64,000 nt of DNA from Axinella damicornis (lineage: Eukaryota; Porifera; Demospongiae; Axinellida; Axinellidae). A model generated the notes under the pieces. That model saw only the letters and a program-made list of their open reading frames with translations, searched no databases and was not told where the DNA came from. Shown piece after piece: positions 32,154 to 40,384 of this stretch (position 1 is the stretch's first letter; each line of letters begins with the position of its first letter). The stretch covers positions 1,884,577-1,948,576 of the forward strand of contig OZ007505.1 of assembly GCA_963931865.1 (NCBI GenBank), written 5' to 3'. Made by a program: the position numbers and the translations under genes.

Positions 32154-34353
32154 GTTAATGGGGCCCAGGACCTGCATGAAAACCTTTTGTATTCGAGAGG
32201 CGGTATTCAATTCAAAATAAAGCGAACTGAACTCAAGGGAAGCATGAACAAACAGATTAAATCCGGTAGCTCCAAGTAGATCCTCCTGGTCCGGGATCAC
32301 AGCCACCTCCTGCTGGAGGTATGGGCACGTGAACCTCTACAGCAGCAGTGAGTGTGGGCCCGCTTCCTGACTGTGTGTACACTGGTGAATCCCCCTGAGC
32401 CTTGCCAATGCCAGTGGGCATACTTGAAACATTAGCTCTACACCAGTCCCTTGGCTCTGGAGTAGAGCAGGAAATTCAATTACTGCATTCTCTACCCTCA
32501 ATTGAATGTGGTCACTCAACAGTTGAAATATAATTATAGTAGTACTCAAAAGGTCTGGGATACTCATCTGAGCATGCCATATTTGGATAAAACTAAAAAA
32601 CAATTTAGGTACTTTCACTTCCTGTCTAGAGATCAAATGTAGCCCTCTGATTGGTTGAATCTCTACTCTGTTCTAGTAGTTTTGTGGGGCACTTTTCTGG
32701 ACGGCAAATAACAAAACCTGGGATGGGGGTCTGGAAATGAGGGTGGGCTGTGGCTCCTAAATGTATTGAATCTCAGTTCCTCTCTCAATTATTGCAGGGG
32801 TGTGTTCCTAACATCTCCTCTGCTGGGGACGCTCAACCTCTCTCTGGTGACCCCACTCAGCATTGCGTACAGCATCGTGGTCGGAAAGGTGAGGCCTCTG
32901 TGTAGATGCTGATGCAAACGGTGACTGGACTGTCCTCACCTGCTCTGGCATGTACTAGTGTGGGGAGGAGGGCTATTTAATATGCTTCAGCATTCTCCAC
33001 TGTTTATGGAGAAGGGCCTTCTCTGGTATTTGTGTCCAGCCTGATTCCCAGACTGTAGAGTGGCAATGGTCTGGGAATGAGGCCGAATACAAGTACTGTA
33101 CGTACTGTAGACCGGACGTGGCAATGATAGTACAGTACATTGCCAACCTCATTCCCCGACCACTGCCACCACTTTTTGTAGCAGCAAAACCTCATGCTGG
33201 TTCCTAACAGGAGCACACTCCTGTTCATAACTGAAACTCAGAAAGGTCAAGAGTACAGCCACAAATATACTGATCCATTAATATGACGACCTGAAATAGC
33301 CCTAAGACCTTGCTTGTTACTGGATACCTGACCTTGTGATTCAGAATCGCAAAAGAAAACGCTGTTGTGTCAACCGCATCCTTCGGAGGGGATGAAAAGC
33401 CGTTGGTCCCGGGGTACTGGTTAATATTAGCATTCATGCTATTCCAGTTACCTTGTTAGCCACTCTACATGGTGGTTTCTCATAAATAAATAAAAAAAAT
33501 TTTAAACTGCATTTTTGTCTGTTTCCTCGTACATACGTGCAGTAAGTGCAAATACATACGTTTGTTCAGTGTGTTGAGCTAGGAGTTGAAGGAAACGCCT
33601 GTCTCTTTCATTTTCATCTCTACGCCACGTACATGTGCATGTATATGTACCTGTAGTCTCGTTCCCAGACCGTTTATCCAGCGCGTGTGTCGCTTTCACT
33701 AAAAGCGATCCGTGCTGGGGTTGGTTGGGTCTGGGACCGAGACTACTGTAGCTGTCCCCTCTCTTTTCTGTCATGTAGTTATCCATGCATCGGCAAACAT
33801 ATGCTGAACACTACTGTTGTCAAGTTGACATGTTCAGAACAGAATACCTGCCCTTTACCCTCGAGTAACCTTCCATTTAATCTTTGAACTTAATCGGATG
33901 ACAGAAGTCTATGTAGTGACGATGTTAGTCCAGCAGTCTTTTCTTGTCTTTTGTCTGTAACTTGAGTTGTATACGTGTAGCTGAAGAACCTTGTAGGCCG
34001 GATGGTACAATTACAAGTATGTTGTCATCCATTCAGGTTATCACTCTTGCATGTACTTTTACAATGGGATGACTCAAGAAAATGAAATTATTGTCATGTT
34101 CTTTCAGTGTGGTTAATATACGTACATGTACAGACTAAACTGTCATATACACTTGCACATGAGCTGTCACCACAACCTCCTCCCCCCTTTGTCCACACTC
34201 TTCCAGGCACACTTTTCGTGGATGTTCATCGTAGGGGCGGTGTTTATCCTCCTCGCTTTCATTGGGGTCACAGTCCTGGAACACTATGGAGCCTGGGATC
34301 CGGTTTGGGTCGCCATCAAGGCAACATTCACAGCAGCCAGGGAGATTTCGTGA
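18679..34353 (+). CDS. SLC35F5: SLC35F5-like multi-pass transporter, 12 exons
   Basis: Exons 18679-18795, 19697-19879, 20184-20408, 22028-22100, 23572-23640, 25652-25767, 26292-26467, 27136-27237, 27472-27545, 29045-29207, 32798-32888, 34207-34353 (TGA) join without a phase conflict to about 511 residues (human SLC35F5 is near 523). The first helix reads VAVLLIVDVLWVGSAGLT. Family landmarks follow: FWRPWQRLC (exon 2), RVRFKPTVEIRE (exon 5), WFFANYLYALALENTSVAAV (exon 7), LYAIYLVLLRK (exons 8-9), IPMFFGFVGLFD (exons 9-10), NGFVGTVLSELLWLWGVFLT (exons 10-11) and the end HYGAWDPVWVAIK. The protein belongs to the drug/metabolite transporter superfamily (about 10 helices); the substrate of SLC35F5 is not settled. 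Exon 3 encodes the variable loop, and its 3' limit is the least certain boundary. Several introns are dominated by minisatellites. Confidence 0.88.
19565..19625. mobile_element. Foldback element, TAGCCTCGTTC family
   Basis: Opens near 19558 with TAGCCTCGTTC and closes with GGCCTGGGAACGAGGCTA. Flanks TGTATCGTA and TGTATTGTA match at 8 of 9 positions. In an intron of the transporter gene; limits approximate. Confidence 0.55.
19956..20046. mobile_element. Foldback MITE, TAGTCTCGGTCCCAGACC family
   Basis: About 91 bp, arms TAGTCTCGGTCCCAGACC and GTCTGGGAACGAGACT with an inner inverted segment GCGATC...GCGATA. Flanked by identical TGGCTTGTA (19947-19955 and 20047-20055). Confidence 0.8.
20525..21345. 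repeat. Minisatellite, 34/35-bp unit, about 23 copies
   Basis: The unit starts CCTCCTCCCACCAGCTATTG and ends CCATCTGTACAGAG, with a 35-bp variant carrying CCCAACTATTG. It lies in the intron after exon 3 of the transporter. Because the unit lacks stops in several frames, it creates long false open frames on both strands. Confidence 0.95.
21712..21835. repeat. Tandem copies of a foldback-end sequence
   Basis: Nearly three tandem units of about 49 bp (TAGCCCAACCTCATTCGCAAG, then CCACGCGGCCTGGGAACGAGGCTAATG). The unit ends in the GGGAACGAGGCTA terminus of the foldback family, so an element end has been amplified in tandem. Confidence 0.7.
21885..21968. mobile_element. Foldback MITE with perfect 9-bp duplication
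   Basis: 84 bp from TAGCCACGTTCCCAGGCC to GGCCTGGGAATGAGGCTA, flanked by GGTGTATAG on both sides (21876-21884, 21969-21977). Confidence 0.85.
22229..22290 (+). repeat. tRNA-Thr(TGT)-like SINE head
   Basis: CAGTAGCCGAGTTGGTACAG resembles a tRNA D-arm/A box. TTGGTCTTGTAAGCTGG resembles a threonine anticodon arm with TGT in the loop. The T-arm is degenerate (GATCATGGGAGG). The sequence then runs into a repeat body shared with 55840 onward. Reads as the head of a tRNA-derived SINE, not a working tRNA. Confidence 0.5.
22290..23040. repeat. Dispersed repeat body, two internal copies
   Basis: A segment of about 250-290 bp (GAGATATGAAGCTGGGA..., GGCTATAATCCATGG, GACATCATTGGAATGCTCCA, CCAGCTTCATATCTC) occurs at about 22430-22685 and again at 22760-23030. 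A third copy is at about 56030-56280. It begins with CCAAAATTGG-type inverted motifs. Confidence 0.75.
23041..23146. mobile_element. Foldback element with AAAACTGGAGGTGTAGA arm
   Basis: Imperfect inverted repeat: CTTCTACACCACCAGTTTTTGATC pairs with GATCAAAACCTGGAGGTGTAGA, ending TCCTGGGAACGAGGCTA. Related arms occur near 16780, 31840, 44790 and 45270. Confidence 0.6.
23740..24005. repeat. AT-rich AATAATTATTGG-type inverted repeats
   Basis: Scattered copies of CCAATAATTATTATTGG-like palindromes at both ends of the segment (about 23745-23815 and 23930-24005) suggest a small AT-rich foldback element in an intron. Confidence 0.5.
24058..25405. repeat. Minisatellite, 68-bp unit, about 20 copies
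   Basis: Nearly identical units, each holding an inverted GCCCATAGTATGGGC, a CCAACAGTACTCC segment and a palindromic GTACATGTAC. In the intron before exon 6 of the SLC35F5-like gene. Variation is limited to a few positions (GGGC/GTGC, CAAGC/CGAGC). Confidence 0.97.
26020..26262. repeat. CACACCCCCACCCACCATG-type low-complexity tract ending in C22
   Basis: Irregular CCACCATGCACAC repeats followed by 22 C's (26232-26253), just before exon 7 of the transporter. Confidence 0.9.
26690..27130. repeat. CTCCC-rich polypyrimidine minisatellite
   Basis: About 440 bp of almost pure pyrimidine built from CTCCCCACTCCTCCCCTCCC-like units on the coding strand. It ends at the acceptor of exon 8 of the transporter. 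Confidence 0.92.
27961..28021 (-). repeat. tRNA-derived SINE fragment (minus)
   Basis: On the minus strand: CCTAGTGGTAAGAGCATCTG (A-box-like D-arm), an anticodon-like arm with a mismatch, and GGTCTTGGGTTCAACC (B-box-like). Same family as 28082-28141, facing the other way. Confidence 0.5.
28082..28141 (+). repeat. tRNA-like SINE head (AGT anticodon-like loop)
   Basis: GGCTTAGTGGTAAGAGCATC fits an A box. TCTGA-CTAGTAT-TCAGA forms a perfect 5-bp stem with a 7-base loop holding AGT. GGGTTCAAATCCCC fits a B box. The T-stem has a mismatch and there is no clean acceptor stem, so I call a tRNA-derived repeat rather than a tRNA gene. Confidence 0.5.
28476..28847. repeat. Minisatellite, 29-bp unit, about 13 copies
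   Basis: Unit GGGTCTCAGGCTCTTACGC plus GAACACCCTT. 29 is not a multiple of three and all frames stay open, producing false frames. In the intron before exon 10 of the transporter. Confidence 0.95.
28968..29040. repeat. Tandem repeat CTCCCTTGTCCCACGGCTC, 4 copies
   Basis: 18-bp units immediately before the exon 10 acceptor at 29044; they form its pyrimidine-rich tract. Confidence 0.85.
29535..29770. repeat. Direct repeat of about 60 bp
   Basis: GTATCTGAACAGTGACTCAT and the following 40 bp occur at about 29538 and 29703, nearly identical, in a transporter intron. Confidence 0.75.
30868..31030. repeat. Tandem repeat, TTGCTCCTGCAAGGTCTCCAA type
   Basis: About five units of roughly 30-33 bp with substitutions. 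Confidence 0.75.
31320..31363. mobile_element. 44-bp foldback MITE with 9-bp duplication
   Basis: TAGCCTCGTTCCCAGGCC and GCCTGGGAACGAGGCTA with only a few bases between. Flanked by CAACTATGA at 31310-31318 and 31364-31372 (one extra C on the left). Confidence 0.85.
31738..31826. mobile_element. Foldback MITE with perfect 9-bp duplication
   Basis: TAGCCTTGTCCCCAGGCC to CCTGGGGACGAGGCT with an inner hairpin (ATCTCGCATGTCTGCGAGAT). Flanked by CATCTACAC at 31729-31737 and 31827-31835. Confidence 0.82.
32121..32151. repeat. C31 homopolymer
   Basis: Uninterrupted run of 31 C's in a transporter intron; see also the other long C/G runs. Confidence 0.9.
33655..33746. mobile_element. Foldback MITE, TAGTCTCGTTCCCAGACC family
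   Basis: TAGTCTCGTTCCCAGACCG to GGTCTGGGACCGAGACTA, inner segment CACTAAAAGCGATCCGTGCT. It reads like the reverse orientation of the 19956 and 39358 copies. No clear target duplication. Confidence 0.75.
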
Positions 34354-34380
34354 GTATATACATGTACACTTGGAACAGGC

Positions 34381-34415
34381 TAGCCTCGTTCCCAGGCCGC
34401 GTGGGAACGAGGCTA
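34381..34415. mobile_element. 35-bp minimal foldback MITE with perfect 9-bp duplication
   Basis: Consists of almost nothing but two ends: TAGCCTCGTTCCCAGGCC and GTGGGAACGAGGCTA. Flanked by GGAACAGGC at 34372-34380 and 34416-34424. Confidence 0.85.
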
Positions 34416-34490
34416 GGAACAGGCTACACGAGTAAGAACGTGGTGTCTCACTACACGAGTAAGAACGTGGTGTCTCACTTGGGTGTTAAC

Positions 34491-34890
34491 TAGCCTCGTT
34501 CCCAGTCCCACGCCCAACTTTCCGTCGCTTGCAGTACGGTAAAGCGGGGAGGGCCTGGTACATTTCCTCACGTGAGTGACGTCAAGGTTAGAAAGGGGTA
34601 GAAAGACCGGAAGTTTAACGTGGGCGTAGTGTGTCTCAGAACAGCAAGAAGAGCAAAGGTACCAGGTAGCATACCACACGTATCTAGCTAGCGGGGGCGA
34701 CTGTCATACTCACCGAGTGTTGAACGTGTAGATCGATGGCTGAATAACACGCAAAACGTAGCATCTTCGTTCTGAAAATTTTGCCATTTTTCGATTACGT
34801 CATGCTCACGTGAGGAAATGTACCAGGCCCTCCCCGTTTTACCGTACTGCAAGTGACGGAAAGCTGGGCATGGGACTGGGTACGAGGCTA
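34491..34890. mobile_element. 400-bp MITE, about 100-bp terminal inverted repeats, perfect 9-bp duplication
   Basis: The left arm (TAGCCTCGTTCCCAGTCCCA..., GCAGTACGGTAAAGCGGGGA, GGGCCTGGTACATTTCCTCA) is repeated inverted at 34803-34890. GGTGTTAAC flanks it at 34482-34490 and 34891-34899. The interior of about 210 bp has no coding capacity. This is the longest complete member of the family in the window. Confidence 0.9.
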
Positions 34891-35509
34891 GGTGTTAACA
34901 AGAATCAACAGTCCTCGAGTTATAGTTTGTACGTTGGCAAAAGGCAAAAGACTCAGCCAGGATCTCTGTCCCGGGTTCTCAGTCCAAAACTCTCTGTCCC
35001 GGGCTCTCAGTTCCAGGCTCTCGGTCCAAAACTCTCAGTGTCTCAATCTTGGGCCAGGCTCCCTGCTGTACTGGAGAACAAATGTATTCAGCAGAGCATT
35101 GGGGCATTACCATGGTTGATTCAACACAAGAGCTCCTCTTGAATACAAACACTGGAGGTGGGGCTTAGAAAATGTTAGAGGGATGCACCATCTTCAGTTA
35201 AGGGGAGAATCTGCTTGTATCCCTCTGGTGAAGTAGTGATGGTCACCCTTGTCATACTTGTAGTAGGAGTAGTCAGTCCTGTAGGTAAGTGCTGTGCTTA
35301 CAACTGTGACCACGGAGGTCACAGTCTGCTTCCGTCCAGCTATTTTACCCACATGGCTCCATTTGTGTTAATCTGTACAGTCAGCCGTGACTGATGACTT
35401 AGTATGCCGAACATTATAGTATGTGGAACCAACATCTTAGGTTATACAAGTGCAGAGTTCATGATACCAGTTGAATCTATTGGTACAGCACTAAAGGAAT
35501 GGCCGCATC

Positions 35510-35640
35510 CAGTACGGGACTGACAGTAACAACATCCCGTATGGGAGTGACCACCAGTACAGTACGGGAGTGACAGTACGGGAGTAACTATTGGAGTGAC
35601 CTCCCGTACAGTACGGGAGTGAGGGGTGACCACATCCATG
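35510..35640. repeat. Clustered GTACGGGAGTGAC repeats
   Basis: Six or more copies of a 13-bp motif, some inverted (CTCCCGTAC). Confidence 0.7.
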
Positions 35641-35831
35641 TAGTGTGGTGGTGTCATCCAGTTCGGGGGTGATACTTGCTAGCAAGCTGGAAGTAAATCT
35701 CACCTGGAGGAGGTGCATACCCAGTGCACGTGCCACCACAGACGCTATTGAGTGTGTAAAAGGTCCATTGTTATACCTGCCACAACCACTTAAACCTTTT
35801 GAATTGCCATTCGACAGCCAATGCACTGAGG

Positions 35832-35992
35832 TGATGAACCATTCTCTGTGGTAACCGAGGGAGATGTATCTCGTGAGTGGAGTGAAGTGCTCGATCATTG
35901 TAGCTCTTTGGTTGTTGGTGATGAACCATTCTCTGGTGTAGTCAAGGGAGATGTATCTCGTGAGTGGGGTGAAGTGCTCAATCATTGTAGCT
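35832..35992. repeat. Direct repeat of about 75-85 bp
   Basis: TGATGAACCATTCTCTG to CAATCATTGTAGCTCT occurs twice in tandem with few differences. Confidence 0.8.
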
Positions 35993-37276
35993 CTGTTGGT
36001 TGTTACAAATTTTTAGTGCTCTGAACTGCTGAGTGCATTAGATCTTCATAGTGAATGCTGAGCCATCAGTGATCTGAATCGAGATCAGATACATTTTTGG
36101 GGGGTCGGTGACTCTGGTAGCCACACCCAGGTATCAAAACCCTGTTGCCCTATGTCTGTGCCTATTATTTGTTGTACCAAGACTCACTTCGGCATTAGAT
36201 GTTGTCCATAATGATGGGAACCCTTTTGGCATTTGATTCACACGACTTTCTGGGTCGATCTACCAACTCTGCCCTGGAAACCATGTTCTCTGAAACGTAG
36301 GCTTTTGATACTCACGTATGATGTACACTGAGACCAAGAGAAATAGCAAACGTGACAACCGTGAAGCTCAAAATGTTATTTTGAGGTTGTCATGGTCGCA
36401 ACTGTGCACACTCAAGCATGTTGTTTTTCTTTGCTAGAATCAGCTGTAATCACTGTGCTTGTGAACTAGTGTTTCCCCCAAAGCTGACAGGAAAGGAGGG
36501 AGTATATGACCCCATCAAAAACAATAATATGTTCCAATGACCACATCAAAGGAAATGAGTCATGAGTAGGACGGCCGGGGAGCACCTTGGTACCAGAAAC
36601 ACTGTTTGTTTCTGAATTGAATCTCCATGACAGCATGAAACAAGTCAGATACATCCTGGTATCTGATCCTGGTATCTGGCAAGGATGGACCTTACCATGC
36701 ATTTTGATGGACCTTGCATGCCATCAAGATCAACAGGGCAGTTGGTCCATCACCCCAGATACCAGGATGTAACTGTAGCATGCAGCACCTAATTGAATAT
36801 TAAGTTTGTCTGAGTATCAATTACCGGAACACCTGATATGGCCTAATGCAGGCTGTACAGGAGGCTGTGTGTACTTGATAGTTCAGTGATGACATCCAGA
36901 AGTTGATATTCGAGATGTAATGCCACACAAAATGATTAGAATTTGCAAACAGAGCTAAGATCACAGTTTTCCAGTACTTGCATTTATATCTGAGGCCTGT
37001 ACGCTAAGTGCAAAGAGGGTTCTGATGCTCCGGTCATTCACAATGCTGAATACAGCTGTTCCCATGCACTTTAGTCAATAGCCTGGATAGCTGGTACATA
37101 CCATATATGTAGCCTCTTACCGACGCTTGTGTGAAAACTCGGCAAAGGCCTGGTCATAATTGCTATATTTATGTACGTGGAGAGTCTGTGTCAAATTCAC
37201 GTCTTAAGTAGCTGTTGGTGAAGGTTAGTGCCTAAGAATGACCAGAGGTGAGTCCTGCAAGGCTATAGCAGAAGCT

Positions 37277-37305
<29 letters not shown>
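37277..37305. repeat. C29 homopolymer
   Basis: Uninterrupted run of 29 C's. Confidence 0.9.
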
Positions 37306-37307
<2 letters not shown>

Positions 37308-39052
37308 GTGATCAGGAATTAATACTCAATGCACCCTGTAGTGGCCATGTGAGTCCTGAAAATACCGTTAGAATTTTTAATTAGGTGTTAATAGCTTGTA
37401 CATGCTGCTCTGCTTCTTTAACTGGCAGGTAATGTGTTGAGAGCTATGAAAGTAGGTATGGTTCACTCTCCTGATTAAGCATATGTTAGCTGCCAGAGCA
37501 AGAAGTGTCTCAGAATCATTACAGAGGTAAATATGGAATTGCTCATTGTGATCAGATGGTAGGAGCTTGTACACTTTTACAAGATTGTAATAACATTGCC
37601 ATGAGGAGCAGTAAAGAATAAGGGAAAGTTTTGTAGGACGGTTCCTAGTAGGTAACTTTCCCACACCCTGTCTTATCTCTTGGCTGCACTTGGTGTAACG
37701 TGGTATGTGCGCCCCCATCCTGCCTTCCTGCTGGTAACCTGACCCTCTTGTTCCAAAGATGGTACAACTGAACTCCACTTTAGGCATGTTTTGTCATTCC
37801 TTAAGGTGGGAGCATACTGTGATAGCTATATATGTAGTTGTAACTGAAATAGAATTTACGATCTAATGGTGGCACTGGCAGTAGTGTGTGTAAGTATGTA
37901 TGAGTGTTGGATTCAAGTTATAGTGTTCTAGCGAAGCCAGTGGCGACTGCTGTAACCAGGGCACAGCCTTGTACCAAACCAGCTGCCATTCATCATGAAC
38001 CCTGTATGGATGTTACAGTACCCATCTGGTTCTGTTGTGCCATTGATGTGTAACACTCGAGACTATACTCTCACCATGCAACCACAGCCACCCATAATCA
38101 TTGAATGTCAAAGGAACCTGCATCAATAGCTACTAGTGGTTGTATGCCCTATAGCCACCTGTGTGACCTGGGTACTGCACTACTAGCAATAGGCAGTGTG
38201 TTGGAGGGAAATGCTATGGCAGTTGCATACAAAAGTCTGTAGGTACCTTCCTCTTTTGAAGGAAGAGAGAGCAAACAGGTGTTCATGACTCAAGTATCAT
38301 GTGAGCAGTGGTAACTCTTAGACCTACTAGGGCTTCCAGATACTAGTCAGGTGCATAGACTGGGACCAGAGCACATGATCTGCCAATGGTGGCAAGGGAA
38401 CATGCTAGTCCAACTCGTCTAGAGGGACAGAAAGTTATCCTGGTCTTGTGAGCCAGCTGTGTTTCATGTTCTTGTACGAGGACCTAATGGTGGGAGGTAC
38501 ACCAACAGCAGGTATGGTACCAACCGGTAAGGATGGTTGCAGCTTGAGGGCAAATTTAACTCCCTAGGAATTCACTGAATCCACACAGTTGCAGTAAACC
38601 ATTCCCTGTTACTGCATACAACAATACTTACAAGATGACAACAATGTTACAAGTAAAGTATAGTATGGTCTGGCTGCTATCGCTAGTATAGTAGTCACAG
38701 TATACATACATACGTATTATTACATACACACTCCAATATCCATGTGACCATTTGTACTTTGAGCTACCTATGTTATCACTGAGGCAACACATAATCCAAA
38801 TTCCTGGATGGACTCACTGAATGCAGTTTCCTCTTCACAAACATTTGCTGTTTTTGCAATGACATACCTCCAATGAGTTGTGGGTTAGCTATGAAGAGCC
38901 TCACTCATTAACTACCGGGAAGGCTGTTCGGTGGAGCCTCACAGTCTCCCCACACACATAATAGCAATCAGCCAAGCTCACACATCTCACCCAAAGCAGT
39001 GTTTTTTTTTCCTAGAGAGTTTATTTTGGGGTGGGGATGGGGAAATGCTTGG

Positions 39053-39053
<1 letters not shown>

Positions 39054-39085
<32 letters not shown>

Positions 39086-39130
39086 GCCCTGAGATAAACA
39101 CTGATCCAAACTTCTCATTTCATTATACAT

Positions 39131-39163
<33 letters not shown>

Positions 39164-39211
39164 GCCCTGAGATAAACACTGATCCAAACTTCTCATTTCA
39201 TTATACATGTC
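39054..39211. repeat. 79-bp tandem duplication starting with long C runs
   Basis: A C30 run (39054-39083) and a C29 run (39133-39161) are each followed by the same GGGCCCTGAGATAAACACTG... segment, about 49 bp and apparently identical. Confidence 0.9.
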
Positions 39212-39357
39212 CCAATGGCCCCAATGCAAGCAAGAGCACATGATGACATCATCGTCATTGTGCAATAAGGATGATGTCATCGTGCACTCTTGCCAATCAA
39301 TTTGACTCTATTGTTACAGTCACCACATTTGAACATTTCCTATGTCACTATGATACC

Positions 39358-39472
39358 TAGTCTCGGTCCCAGACCCAACCAACCCCAGCACGGATCGCTT
39401 TTAGTATCGTATTTCCGCGTGTTATACTGGAAGCGATACACGCGCTGGATAAACGGTCTGGGAACGAGACTA
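39358..39472. mobile_element. 115-bp foldback MITE with perfect 9-bp duplication
   Basis: TAGTCTCGGTCCCAGACCC to GGTCTGGGAACGAGACTA, flanked by TATGATACC at 39349-39357 and 39473-39481. The interior matches the 19956 and 33655 copies. Confidence 0.87.
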
Positions 39473-39865
39473 TATGATACCCCTCATAAGTTCCTGGTGA
39501 TACTTAGAAACACCACAAGCAACACAGCAGTATTTCCTTTTACTGACAATGATTCCATGAACCAATGGTTGTTAATGATGATCCAGCAGTGTTTGGTGAA
39601 GAACCACCAAGTATGGTTATCAGCCGTCCAAGGCGCGGCGGCAAAGGAGCATGTAACTCCACTCCATTAAAACATAATTCCATTTGTGTAAATTATGCTG
39701 TTTTGTATATTGCGGATTAACAAGTTCCTTCACTAAACCAAACTTGAGAGGTATATTCAGTTTCGCCAATCCAGTTGCATTTTGATGTTCCTTTAGTTTG
39801 ATTTCCTGGCAATATAATTGTTCCTTGGTAACAAGCAGATTAGTCATCTGCCTGTAATGCAACCC

Positions 39866-39875
39866 CCTCCTCACA

Positions 39876-39912
<37 letters not shown>

Positions 39913-39941
39913 ACACACACACCCACACACACACACACACC
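39866..39941. repeat. (CA)n microsatellite
   Basis: CA dinucleotide tract with a few CCA interruptions. Confidence 0.95.
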
Positions 39942-40384
39942 AACAGTATTCAAAGTGGATTCTATTCACTCAGCGAGGAATCACAGAGACTAATAAGCAG
40001 GAAACAGTCAGAGTGTGTTATTACTGATTTACACTGAGAGATATTATTTCTGCTGTAAATAAAATTAGATATTGTGTTCAGACAAGACATGTTCAATCAG
40101 AGCAGCTCTCTTCTTTTTTTTTATTACTGTACAGGTATTGTGTACAGGTATTGTGACTGTGGAATGTATGACATTATTGTGCACCCGGTACTTGATCGAA
40201 TAGGACTAATTACTTCCGCGATGGCAATGAATTTTAATACACTAAAGTGCTTATAGCGCTAGTCGACTAGTCCTGCAGTGTGCAAGTGCTAGAGTAAACG
40301 GCGAGTCGACCAAAAGATTTGTGGGGCGTATCAGCGCACTACCCCCCATATCCATCCAGAGAAGAGGCGCCGGTCACGATAATA

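Larger units (their letters stand above)
34354..40384. other. Gene-free stretch, repeats only
   Basis: Between the transporter stop and the first Ig receptor no coding exon could be supported. It holds foldback elements (34381-34415, 34491-34890, 39358-39472), direct repeats (35510-35640, 35832-35992), two C-run duplications and CA repeats. Promoter sequence for IgR1 should lie in the last few hundred bases, but no motif was assigned. Confidence 0.55.

Noticed and set aside
37377..37787. Minus-strand open frame of 136 codons starting MPKVEFSCTIFG
   Set aside because: Composition is not absurd, but no family, splice sites or neighbours support it; kept as unproven.
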